7,548 bases of DNA from Gammaproteobacteria bacterium (GCA_027001525.1 JALTMR010000090.1:1-7548), one strand, 5' to 3'; positions 1 through 7,248 are shown, counted from the stretch's first letter. Numbers and translations: made by a program. Notes: generated by a model not told the origin, from the letters alone.

Positions 1-13
1 TATCTGTCATCAC

Positions 14-1324
14 TTAGCCCTCCCTGACCACAGCCATGGCGCCGCCCTGGCCCCCGCCAATGCAGAGACTGGCGATGCCGCGTTTAGCCTTGTTGCGCTC
101 CAGCACATGGAGCAGATGCAGAACGATGCGCGCCCCGCTCGCCCCCACCGGGTGACCGAGGCTGACGCCCCCGCCGTCAACGTTCAGCCGCGCCATATCG
201 ATTTCACCCACGGGGCCACGAGCATTGAGCTCCTTGACGCAGTACGCTTTCTCCTTCCAGGCCTCGACACATGCGAGCACCTGGGTGGCAAAAGCTTCGT
301 TAATCTCCCAGTAATCGACACTATCCACTTTCCAGCGACGACGACGCAGAATCGGGGTCATCGCATGCACAGGGCCCAGCCCCATCTGCGCCGGATCCAG
401 CCCAGCCCATTCGCTGTCGGCAATGCGGCCCAGAATCGGCAATTGATGCTTTTTCACCGCCGCTTCACTGGCCAGAATCAACATCGCCGCGCCGTCGGTC
501 ACCTGGGCGCTGTTGCCCGCAGTGACCCGGCCAAAGTGGCGATCAAAGACGGGCCTCAATTTGGCCAAACGCTCCACCGAGCTGTCACGGCGCAAGCCAT
601 CGTCGGCCAGGTAGTGGTGACCCCTGGTGTCGTACAGAGCCTCAATTTCAGCCGCCAGCCAGCCTTCATCCTGAGCTTGGGCCAAACGTTGATGGCTCTG
701 CACGGCGTAGGCATCCATCTGCTCACGGCTGATATTGAATCGGTAGGCGAGATTCTCTGCCGTCTGCCCCATCGACAGACCGATGACCGGATCACTCAGG
801 CCCCGCAACAGGCCGATCACCGGCACCAGATGCTTGCCCCGCAACTGCCCTAACGCAGCCAGTTTCTGACCCATCGTCCTGGCCTTGCTCCACTGTGCCA
901 GCCAGTTCACCATGTGCTGATTGAACAGAACGGGAGCGTGGCTCATGGACTCCACCCCCCCCGCCAGAATAAGCTCAGCGCGCCCCTGGGCGATATTCTG
1001 GTAGGCGCAATCGAGGGCCTGCATACCCGAAGCGCAGTTGCGCTGCACCGTCCAGGCGGGCACTTTCTTGCCACACCCCAGACGCAACGCGATGACCCGG
1101 GCGATGTTGGCCTCATCCGGCCCCGGCATGACGCACCCCATGATCACCTCATCAAATGCCGAGGGCTCAAAGGAGTGGCTGGCCAACAGTTGTCGCCCCA
1201 CCTGCACGGCCAGTTCTGAGGCCATAAAGGGGCCCGGCTTTCCCGCGGCTTTGAGAAACGGGGTGCGGCGACCATCGACAATGTAGACGGGCCGGGCAGC
1301 AGAATTTTTCCGTGTTTGCACCAT
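14..1324 (-). CDS. Thiolase, acetyl-CoA C-acyltransferase (FadI-like)
   Basis: A 436-residue thiolase, catalysing CoA-dependent cleavage of 3-ketoacyl-CoA to acetyl-CoA and a shortened acyl-CoA (last step of beta-oxidation), or the reverse condensation; cytosolic. The nucleophilic cysteine is C97 in RNCASGMQAL. The other active-site elements are N342 in NEAF, H391 in GHPVGASGAR, and C421 in the C-terminal CIGGGQGGA. GRRTPF at 19-23 is the usual N-terminal thiolase motif. The length and the loop around 147-185 (KARTMGQKL, then SMGQTAENLA) resemble FadI and trifunctional-enzyme beta subunits, whereas the NCASGMQ box is closer to biosynthetic acetyl-CoA acetyltransferases, so chain-length preference is uncertain and I withhold a symbol. 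The start is supported by a very strong Shine-Dalgarno. It begins 2 bases after the fadE stop, so the two are almost certainly cotranscribed and probably translationally coupled. Only 13 bases follow the stop, so the terminator or next gene is not visible. Confidence 0.93.
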   Translation of the reverse strand: MVQTRKNSAARPVYIVDGRRTPFLKAAGKPGPFMASELAVQVGRQLLASHSFEPSAFDEVIMGCVMPGPDEANIARVIALRLGCGKKVPAWTVQRNCASGMQALDCAYQNIAQGRAELILAGGVESMSHAPVLFNQHMVNWLAQWSKARTMGQKLAALGQLRGKHLVPVIGLLRGLSDPVIGLSMGQTAENLAYRFNISREQMDAYAVQSHQRLAQAQDEGWLAAEIEALYDTRGHHYLADDGLRRDSSVERLAKLRPVFDRHFGRVTAGNSAQVTDGAAMLILASEAAVKKHQLPILGRIADSEWAGLDPAQMGLGPVHAMTPILRRRRWKVDSVDYWEINEAFATQVLACVEAWKEKAYCVKELNARGPVGEIDMARLNVDGGGVSLGHPVGASGARIVLHLLHVLERNKAKRGIASLCIGGGQGGAMAVVREG

Positions 1325-1326
1325 GG

Positions 1327-3762
1327 TTAGGACTCCCTCCTCCAGTAATCTGAATCAAAGTGATCAACGGTAATCGCCTCGCGCCGGGCCGCAATGGCGG
1401 CAGCCATCACGTCGGCCTCTTCCTCATTGATCACGCCGGCCTCCAAGCCTCGCTGCATGGTTTCACCATCGCCGATCTTGGGCAACAGCCCCAGCCGCAC
1501 CGCTTCGCGTAATTTTCGCTCCACCGGCTCGGCGGCCACGGCCTTGTTCATGGCATCCTCGATACGCCCCAGAGCCTGCTCCAGCCCGTCAGGCACGTAG
1601 ATGCCTGCCGTCAGCCGGTCCCGCTTGTCCGACGGGGCCAACAAAGTAGCTGCAATCTTGTGACCCAGAGCATCCTTTGGCATGTGGTAGGACTTGCCCC
1701 AGGGCATGATGATGAAACGCAGCAACGGCCCCAGCCCCGGAATCGGCAGGTTGCGCAGCAAACCACGCAAACTCTCCTGCATTCGGTAGAGCGCATCATC
1801 ACAGGCCCAGCGCACCAGATCCAGATCTTCCACCGGATGGCCGTCATCGTGGTAACGCTTGAGCACTGCCGAGGCCAGATAGAGCTGGCTGAGAATATCT
1901 GCCAACCGGCCGGAGAGTTTCTCTTTGCGTTTGAGTGCCCCCCCGAAAAGCAGCATGGTGACATCGGCCACCATGGCAAAAGCGGCACTCATCCGGGTCA
2001 ATTGCTGGTAGTAGTAGCGCTCCTGTGTCTGCACTGGTGCAGGCTGCAGTCGCCCCCCTGTCAGCCCCAGCCAGAAGGCCCGGGCAAAGTTGCTGATGGT
2101 AAAGCCGATATGTCCGCAGAGGGCTTTATCAAACGCCTCACTGCCGGCCTCCAGATCTTTATCCACCACCGCCTGCATCTCTTTGATGATGTAAGGGTGG
2201 CAGCGCACCGCGCCCTGACCAAACACAATCAGGGTGCGGGTCAGGATGTTGGCCCCCTCCACCGTGATACTGATGGGAATCGACTGGTACACACGACCGA
2301 TAAAATTTCGGGGCCCCATGCAGATGGCACCGCCGCCCTGCACATCCATACCGTCGTTGACCACCGCCCGCATCCGCTCGGTGAGGTTATATTTGGCAAT
2401 GGCCGAAACCACCGCTGGCTTCTCACCCAGATCCACCGCACCTGCGGTCATGGTGCGAGCAGCCTCCATCAAATAGGTGTTGGCGGCAATACGGGCCAGC
2501 GGCTCCTCCACCCCCTCAAACTTGCCAATAGGCGTCTTGAACTGTTTACGCACACGGGCATAGCCGCCAATAGCGCGGCTCACCAGCTTGCCGGCCCCCG
2601 TGCTAAGGGAGGGCAGGGAGATGGAACGGCCAGCCGCCAGGCTCTCCATCAACATGCGCCAGCCCTGGCCCACTCGCGCCTGACCGCCAATCACCCAGCT
2701 CATGGGAATGAAAACATCGCGGCCCCAGTTAGGCCCATTCATAAAGGCCTGGTTGAGAGGGGCGTGACGAGCGCCAATATTGACCCCCTCGGTATCGGTG
2801 GGAATCAGGGCGCAGGTGATGCCGATATCCTCCTCGTACCCCAGCAGGTGATCGGGGTCATAGAGACGAAAAGCGAGCCCCAGCACTGTCGCCACGGGCC
2901 CCAGGGTGATGTAACGTTTCTCCCAGTTGAGGCGAATTCCCAGCATCTCTTCACCGCGATACATCGCCTTGCAGACCACCCCGCGATCAGGAATGGAAGC
3001 GGCATCGGAACCGGCCTCCGGGCCAGTCAAGGCAAAACAGGGAATCTCCTTCCCCTTGGCCAGGCGTGGCAGGTAGTGGTCACGCTGCTCGTCCGTACCA
3101 TAGTGCATCAGCAGCTCCGCAGGCCCCAACGAATTGGGCACCATCACCGTCACGGCAGCCGAGACCGAGCGGCTGGCCACCTTCATCACCACCGCCGAGT
3201 GGGCCAGGGCAGAGAACGCCAACCCGCCATATTTTTTCGGAATGATCATGCCGAAAAAACCGTTGTCCTTGATGAACTGCCAGGCCTCGGGAGGAAGGTC
3301 GTGCAGCTCTTCGGTAATCTGCCAGTCGTCGAGCATGGCGCAAAGCTGCTCCACCGGGCCATCAAGAAAGGCCTGCTCCTCCTCGCTCAGTTTAGGCTGG
3401 GGAATGTCATGCAGCTTGCGCCAGTCGGGGCGACCGCTGAACAGCTCCCCCTCCCACCAAACGGTGCCGGCATCCAGCGCCTCTTTCTCGGTTTGTGACA
3501 TCGGCGGCAGCGCATCGCGCATGACGGGAAGAATGCGATCGCTGACCAGAAAACGCCGCAGGGAGGGGATATTAAGCGGCACCACGATGGCGACGAAGAG
3601 AATCCAGACAGGAATCTGCACCACCAGCGGCACCCAGTTGAACAGCGAGGTCAGCACCAGGTAAAGCCCCAGCACAGCGCTCCACTGCCACAGACGAAAA
3701 CGCGTATAGGCCATGGCCCACACCGCGCCAATCAGCAATACCCACCACAGAGACGTTGTCAT
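1327..3762 (-). CDS. fadE: Acyl-CoA dehydrogenase FadE
   Basis: An 811-residue FAD-dependent acyl-CoA dehydrogenase, close to the 814 residues of E. coli FadE. It performs the first oxidation of beta-oxidation, acyl-CoA to trans-2-enoyl-CoA, passing electrons to the respiratory chain. Residues about 4-20 and 28-66 are hydrophobic, giving the N-terminal membrane segments typical of this family. The dehydrogenase core spans roughly 130-530: FFGMIIPKKYGG at 169-180, the flavin/substrate stretch FALTGPEAGSDAAS at 243-256, GRSISLP at 378-384, and SITVEGANILTRT at 498-510, whose E502 is the expected catalytic base. Residues from about 530 onward match the extra C-terminal domain of FadE proteins (DUF1974 type). 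AAGGAA sits 6 bases before the ATG, within a purine-rich leader. The gene starts 30 bases after the cysteine hydrolase stop and runs directly into the thiolase, forming a lipid-degradation cluster. No frameshift or missing key residue was seen. Confidence 0.97.
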   Translation of the reverse strand: MTTSLWWVLLIGAVWAMAYTRFRLWQWSAVLGLYLVLTSLFNWVPLVVQIPVWILFVAIVVPLNIPSLRRFLVSDRILPVMRDALPPMSQTEKEALDAGTVWWEGELFSGRPDWRKLHDIPQPKLSEEEQAFLDGPVEQLCAMLDDWQITEELHDLPPEAWQFIKDNGFFGMIIPKKYGGLAFSALAHSAVVMKVASRSVSAAVTVMVPNSLGPAELLMHYGTDEQRDHYLPRLAKGKEIPCFALTGPEAGSDAASIPDRGVVCKAMYRGEEMLGIRLNWEKRYITLGPVATVLGLAFRLYDPDHLLGYEEDIGITCALIPTDTEGVNIGARHAPLNQAFMNGPNWGRDVFIPMSWVIGGQARVGQGWRMLMESLAAGRSISLPSLSTGAGKLVSRAIGGYARVRKQFKTPIGKFEGVEEPLARIAANTYLMEAARTMTAGAVDLGEKPAVVSAIAKYNLTERMRAVVNDGMDVQGGGAICMGPRNFIGRVYQSIPISITVEGANILTRTLIVFGQGAVRCHPYIIKEMQAVVDKDLEAGSEAFDKALCGHIGFTISNFARAFWLGLTGGRLQPAPVQTQERYYYQQLTRMSAAFAMVADVTMLLFGGALKRKEKLSGRLADILSQLYLASAVLKRYHDDGHPVEDLDLVRWACDDALYRMQESLRGLLRNLPIPGLGPLLRFIIMPWGKSYHMPKDALGHKIAATLLAPSDKRDRLTAGIYVPDGLEQALGRIEDAMNKAVAAEPVERKLREAVRLGLLPKIGDGETMQRGLEAGVINEEEADVMAAAIAARREAITVDHFDSDYWRRES
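1333..1343 (-). promoter_or_regulatory. Strong Shine-Dalgarno of the thiolase gene, inside the fadE 3' end
   Basis: The minus strand reads GGAGGAGGGAG, then 8 bases, then the thiolase ATG at 1324. The site lies over the last codons of fadE, and the fadE TAA falls in the spacer. This fixes the thiolase start and suggests reinitiation by ribosomes finishing fadE. Confidence 0.8.
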
Positions 3763-3792
3763 AGCTCCTTCCTTTTCCTTTGTACGCCCGCT

Positions 3793-4746
3793 CTAAGCCC
3801 GGTGGCTCAGACTCGGGCGGTCATCGTCGACCTGAGGCTGTGGCGCATCCACAGCACCGCTATGCCTCACATCACTCTCCATTTGTTGTCGAGCAATCCG
3901 CTGCTTCAGCCCCCCGCTGTCCGAAGGAATGTAGCAGTCGCCAAGGGTATTGCACACCAGACCCTCGTCATCCCAGGGCAGCTGTCTGTACATGGCGACA
4001 TCATCAAACCCCAGAATGGGGTACTTAATAATTTCAAAGTAGGGCGAATAGTCAAAATCGCTGGGGGTATAGAGCCGTGTATTGCGCTTATACATGCGAA
4101 AACCACCCTCCTCGTCCCGATGAATCACAGGCAGCACCGGGTAGTGAATTGAGGCAAAAACCTCAGCAATCATGGTGGAACAGACGGTTTTGGTCAGCTC
4201 CCCCGCATTGCGCTCGAACAAAGATGAACGCCAGCGCCGGGGAAGCAGACCGAAGGGGAGAAGAAAACGGGCCAGATCCACCAGTTGGCGCACATCGTAC
4301 GCCACCCCCAAATGGGCTATCGCGCCCTGGATGACCGTTTGTACATCCTGCGCTGAAAGCCCCTTGGCCCGGCAGATACGCAAGTGCTCACCGCGATAGA
4401 CATCGAGCGAGCGAACCAGCGTTCCCTGCCCCAAAAGCGGTTCGACAATCAGTTGTGCCTGGCTCAGTTCGACATCGCCACGGTAGTGATGCTCAACCTC
4501 TGCCCGCAGCGCAGGGTCATCAATATCGTCGAGACGACCGATGTAGAGGGCGGAGTGGGTCCAGGGGCTGGTAGAGATAGTTTTGATGATGTTGCCGACG
4601 CGGGTGCGGCCTTCGACCAACACCACGTCACAGGGTTTGATTTCGAGGCGAAGACGATCAAAATCACAAGGCGGCTCGCCGTCAAAAGGCTGCTCTTCAT
4701 TGAGCCAATTCACGAGTCGTGCAAGTAACCATGCTCTGACACCCAT
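3793..4746 (-). CDS. Permuted papain-fold (NlpC/P60-like, YiiX/YebB, C92-type) cysteine hydrolase
   Basis: A 317-residue protein (numbered from ATG 4746) with the layout of circularly permuted NlpC/P60 enzymes, where the catalytic His precedes the Cys. The first box is CDVVLVEGR followed by SPWTHSALYIGR, with the putative catalytic H64. A polar residue follows in IVEPLLGQG (E102). The putative nucleophile is C189 in KTVCSTMIAEVF. Next comes the family-typical TPSDFDYSPYFEIIKYP at about 227-243. Enzymes of this fold cleave peptide, amide or acyl bonds; the substrate here cannot be deduced. There is no clear signal peptide, but the N-terminus looks amphipathic, and a hydrophobic stretch around 157-169 followed by RRWR could touch membrane. 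The last 55 residues are polar and probably disordered. An in-frame GTG at 4755 is open, but ATG 4746 has the well-spaced Shine-Dalgarno. It is first in a probable operon with fadE and the thiolase, which hints at lipid or envelope acyl-group turnover (inference only). Confidence 0.82.
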   Translation of the reverse strand: MGVRAWLLARLVNWLNEEQPFDGEPPCDFDRLRLEIKPCDVVLVEGRTRVGNIIKTISTSPWTHSALYIGRLDDIDDPALRAEVEHHYRGDVELSQAQLIVEPLLGQGTLVRSLDVYRGEHLRICRAKGLSAQDVQTVIQGAIAHLGVAYDVRQLVDLARFLLPFGLLPRRWRSSLFERNAGELTKTVCSTMIAEVFASIHYPVLPVIHRDEEGGFRMYKRNTRLYTPSDFDYSPYFEIIKYPILGFDDVAMYRQLPWDDEGLVCNTLGDCYIPSDSGGLKQRIARQQMESDVRHSGAVDAPQPQVDDDRPSLSHRA

Positions 4747-4751
4747 AAAAC

Positions 4752-4758
4752 TCACCCC
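4752..4758 (-). promoter_or_regulatory. Shine-Dalgarno that sets the cysteine hydrolase start
   Basis: The minus strand reads GGGGTGA, including the GGTGA core complementary to the 16S rRNA tail, 5 bases before ATG 4746. The upstream in-frame GTG at 4755 overlaps this element and has no good site of its own, so ATG 4746 is preferred. Confidence 0.6.
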
Positions 4759-4916
4759 GTGACGCGCCGAGCGGCATTCTCGCCTGCCGGCGGCAGATTA
4801 TCTTGTTGGCCCCACCCTTCTTATCGGAACAGGGGCAGATTTCTGCATGCGCGATCATCGATAATTCAGCGAACCCGCCCCCCCAACACCACACACATCA
4901 GCAGGGCCACCAACAA

Positions 4917-4947
4917 GCTTAGCCCATTAAAAGCAACAGGCTAAAGC
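4917..4947 (-). terminator. Weak candidate terminator hairpin after motB
   Basis: TTAGCC and GGCTAA form a perfect 6-bp stem (4919-4924 with 4939-4944) around a 14-base loop, extended by two more pairs across a one-base bulge. It lies 18 bases after the motB stop. There is no downstream U tract on the minus strand, so efficient intrinsic termination is doubtful and read-through into the downstream cluster is possible. Confidence 0.25.
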
Positions 4948-4964
4948 GGTATTGTCCGTATGCC

Positions 4965-6224
4965 TCAAAAGAAATCGATTCCCAGGGGAGGAAGCTCCTC
5001 ATCGGCAGCGTCAGGCGGCGCCTGATCCGCAGCGGTGCTGTCTGCCGCATCGCCCTTGGGAGCAGGTGCATTCGCGCCGCCCTGGCCAGGCAGGGGAGGC
5101 AGTTTGATGCGCGTTCCGGCAGAGAAATCGATGCCTCCCACCGTGGGCGCATGAGGCCGGGAGCCATCCTTTGCGTGGGCCGACTCCGCCGCGCGGTGTT
5201 GATCAGCGGACGGCGTCACCGCAGCACCACCATGCTCAGAAGTGGACGCCGCCACCGGTTGTTGAGCGCTTTCGGGCAGCTCCGTCAGCTTAAAGCCCCT
5301 GGGCCGAGCATCGAGATCTTCGTTGTTCTTCTCCGTGGGGTCGTATGCGGGCGGCGCCTCCTTGCGATTGATCGCCTCATCCGCCTCCTTGTTCATCACA
5401 ATGATGCTGATACGGCGATTCACCGGATTGTAGGGGTCCTCCTTGTCGAACAGAATCGAATCCGCCAGGCCAATCACCCGGCCTATCTTGTGCGCCGATA
5501 AACCACCATCGATCAAGGCACGTCGAGCGGTATTGGCCCGGTCCGCCGAGAGTTCCCAGTTGCTGTAATCCTCGCGCTTCGAGCGACTGGCGTCGGTATG
5601 GCCCGTAATACTGATGCGGTTGGGCAGCTTGTCGATAAACTTGGCCAGCTCAAATAACATTTCTGCTGTGTAGTGCTTGATATGGGCACTGCCTGCATCA
5701 AACATGGGCCGGTTCTTTTTATCGACAATCTGGATTCGCAGACCATCAGGCGTGATGTCCAGCAACAGCTGATCTTTAAACAACTGCAGCGACTGGCTCC
5801 TCTCCATCGCCTCTTTAAGATCACTCATCAAGCCATCGAGACGCTGCTTTTCCAGCTCCTTCTCAACCTCTTTCTCGACCTCGATTTTTTTCTCTGCCGT
5901 CTCAGTGCGGGCCGTGTCTTTGTCGTGCTCGTCACCTGATTTGTGCTGCGCCGTATCCCCCGGCGTCATGTCCTGAGAGCCGCCCAGCTTGATCATGCTG
6001 GTACTGGCCCCACCCGGCCCCTGAACACCTGACGGGTTCTGAAAATAGTCCGAAATGCCCGCCCGCTGCTCCTGCCCGGTAGAGCCCAGCAGCCACATCA
6101 ACATGAAGAAGGCCATCATGGCGACCGCAAAATCGGCAAAGGCCACCTTCCAGGCACCCCCGTGGTGGCCATGCCCCCCGTGACCGCCTTTTTTGATCAC
6201 GATCGGTTGTTTTTTATCCAGCAT
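4965..6224 (-). CDS. motB: Flagellar motor stator protein MotB, with long C-terminal tail
   Basis: A 419-residue MotB, the stator subunit that couples ion flow to rotation and anchors the stator to peptidoglycan. The cytoplasmic N-terminus is Gly/His-rich (13-23). One membrane helix (about 26-47) carries the ion-binding aspartate D31 in the AFADF motif. The periplasmic plug follows (ISDYFQNP, 57-64, compare IAEYFRTP in E. coli). A charged linker with VEKE repeats (about 110-145) may be coiled coil. The OmpA/MotB peptidoglycan-binding domain covers about 160-280, with GLRIQIVDKKNRPMF, GHTD at 208-211, YSNWELSADRAN at 220-231, and NRRIS at 269-273. Residues about 290-419 are an Ala/Pro/Asp-rich tail, making the protein over 100 residues longer than the 308-residue E. 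coli protein. The start is supported by AGGTAG 6 bases upstream. It lies 42 bases after motA, in the standard motAB order. Confidence 0.97.
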   Translation of the reverse strand: MLDKKQPIVIKKGGHGGHGHHGGAWKVAFADFAVAMMAFFMLMWLLGSTGQEQRAGISDYFQNPSGVQGPGGASTSMIKLGGSQDMTPGDTAQHKSGDEHDKDTARTETAEKKIEVEKEVEKELEKQRLDGLMSDLKEAMERSQSLQLFKDQLLLDITPDGLRIQIVDKKNRPMFDAGSAHIKHYTAEMLFELAKFIDKLPNRISITGHTDASRSKREDYSNWELSADRANTARRALIDGGLSAHKIGRVIGLADSILFDKEDPYNPVNRRISIIVMNKEADEAINRKEAPPAYDPTEKNNEDLDARPRGFKLTELPESAQQPVAASTSEHGGAAVTPSADQHRAAESAHAKDGSRPHAPTVGGIDFSAGTRIKLPPLPGQGGANAPAPKGDAADSTAADQAPPDAADEELPPLGIDFF

Positions 6225-6266
6225 CCATTGCTACCTGTTATGCACTATTGGCGAGAACGACGGCGC

Positions 6267-7121
6267 CTAGCCGTTGTTCTTTACGTGCTCCTCCAGCTCG
6301 GTGAAGCTTGGGCGCTCGGAGGAGTACATCACCTTACGGCCAAACTCCACCGCCACCTGGGGGTTGTAGCCGTTGACGGAGGCCAGCAGCGTCACCTTGA
6401 TGCAGGTATAGAATTTCGCCTCCTCGCGGGCAATGTGCTCCATCGCCACCGCCATCGGGCCGACAAAGCCGTAGGCCATCAGGATGCCAAGAAAAGTACC
6501 CACCAGTGCGGCGGCAACGTGATGCCCGATCACCTCGGGAGGCTCGGTCAACGCCCCCATGGTGATAACAATGCCGAGCACGGCGGCGACGATACCGAAA
6601 CCGGGCAGCGAGTCGGATGCCTTGGTCACCGCGTCAGCGGCCAATTTTGACTCTTCATGGTGCGTTTCCAGCTCCACATCCATAAGGTTTTCCAACTCGA
6701 AAGCATTCATGTTGCCGCCCACCATCATGCGCAGGTAGTCGCAGATAAAATCGAGAATGTGGTGGTCAGCAAGCACTTTGGGGTATTTGCTGAACAGCTC
6801 GCTGGCGGCGGGGTCGTCGATATCCGCCTCGATCGCCATCATTCCCTCTTTGCGCGCTTTGGTCAGAATGCCGAACAGCAACGACAACAGCTCCAGATAG
6901 AGTGCTTTCTGATATTTCGAACCTTTCAGAATTAACACAAAGTTGGCAATGACAGACTTAAGTACCTTGGTTGGGTGCGCCACCACAAAGGCACCCAGGG
7001 CCGCACCACCGATCACCAGTAACTCGTAGGGCTGCCACAACGAGCCCAGTTGACCGTGAGACAGCACAAAGCCGCCGCCCACAGAGCCCAGCACAATAAT
7101 GATACCGATGATGATAAACAT
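6267..7121 (-). CDS. motA: Flagellar motor stator protein MotA
   Basis: A 284-residue integral inner-membrane stator subunit; MotA rings around MotB dimers form the ion channel and push on the rotor protein FliG. It aligns almost without gaps to E. coli MotA (295 residues). The rotor-contacting charges are at the same numbers, R90 (TKAR) and E98 (AIE), and so are the channel prolines P173 (SLPGFGIVAA) and P222 (GFVGP). Four hydrophobic segments lie at about 1-20, 33-50, 172-190 and 202-226, with a large cytoplasmic loop between the second and third. The signature GTFLGILMAYGF lies at 208-219, and the C-terminus has VEFGRKVMYSSERPSFTELEEHV. The overall likeness to proton-type MotA rather than PomA suggests proton drive (inference). 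ATG 7121 is preceded by GGGA 9 bases upstream, a modest site. It is the first gene after a sigma-28-like promoter. Confidence 0.98.
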   Translation of the reverse strand: MFIIIGIIIVLGSVGGGFVLSHGQLGSLWQPYELLVIGGAALGAFVVAHPTKVLKSVIANFVLILKGSKYQKALYLELLSLLFGILTKARKEGMMAIEADIDDPAASELFSKYPKVLADHHILDFICDYLRMMVGGNMNAFELENLMDVELETHHEESKLAADAVTKASDSLPGFGIVAAVLGIVITMGALTEPPEVIGHHVAAALVGTFLGILMAYGFVGPMAVAMEHIAREEAKFYTCIKVTLLASVNGYNPQVAVEFGRKVMYSSERPSFTELEEHVKNNG

Positions 7122-7163
7122 AAGAATGCATCCCGCTTTGGATTGATCTTCCTTCGATGGCAG

Positions 7164-7191
7164 GTATCGGCCGGCGCAACGAACAACTTAA
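7164..7191 (-). promoter_or_regulatory. Sigma-28 (FliA)-like promoter for motAB
   Basis: The minus strand has GCCGATAC (7164-7171), matching 7 of 8 positions of the FliA -10 consensus GCCGATAA. Upstream is TAAGTTGT at N11 spacing or TTAAGTTG at N12 spacing, against the consensus TAAAGTTT with N11. Transcription would start near 7157, about 36 bases before the motA ATG. motAB is a classical late, FliA-dependent flagellar operon, which supports the call. Confidence 0.65.
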
Positions 7192-7248
7192 GCCAACGGC
7201 CGATCAGTCAGGCCGCCAAAAAAACGGGCGACAACATCCCGGCCGAGC

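Larger units (their letters stand above)
4747..4964. other. Intergenic region between motB and the hydrolase-fadE-thiolase cluster
   Basis: About 218 bases without a convincing gene. It presumably carries the promoter and leader of the hydrolase-fadE-thiolase cluster. I could not find a convincing sigma-70 pair: AGATAAT on the minus strand near 4797-4803 is a plausible -10, but no -35 lies at proper spacing. No clear FadR-like or PsrA-like palindrome was seen. It contains two small hairpins: CTGCC-GGC-GGCAG at 4784-4796 in the leader, and a weaker one just after motB. A run of eight or more C on the plus strand lies near 4876-4884. A short hydrophobic reading on the minus strand (4866-4940) is described in the findings. 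Confidence 0.5.

Noticed and set aside
107..853. A 248-codon plus-strand frame inside the thiolase gene
   Set aside because: It is antisense to the thiolase across its conserved core, has no recognisable domain and no credible ribosome-binding site; a composition shadow.
1660..3498. A 612-codon open frame on the plus strand opposite fadE
   Set aside because: It is fully antisense to a well-conserved FadE. Its translation is rich in His, Gln and Arg with no recognisable domain, as expected from the complement of a GC-rich coding strand.
4753..4755. GTG as the start codon of the cysteine hydrolase
   Set aside because: It is in frame, adding three residues, but overlaps the GGGGTGA element that is well placed for ATG 4746, and has no ribosome-binding site of its own.
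4784..4796. CTGCC-GGC-GGCAG hairpin as a terminator
   Set aside because: The stem is only 5 bp, no T tract follows on either strand, and it lies close upstream of the hydrolase start rather than after a gene.
4697..4894. A 65-codon minus-strand frame across the hydrolase start
   Set aside because: It overlaps the start of the better-supported hydrolase in another frame, shows no family resemblance and looks like chance.
4756..4964. Fatty-acid regulator (FadR or PsrA) operator upstream of the lipid cluster
   Set aside because: I looked for AACTGGTC-type or AAAC...GTTT palindromes and found none convincing.
7199..7206. A third sigma-28-like -10 (GCCGATCA) on the plus strand
   Set aside because: No TAAAG-like -35 lies at the required distance (the region near 7180-7187 reads cgaacaac), so it is probably chance in a GGCCG-rich stretch.
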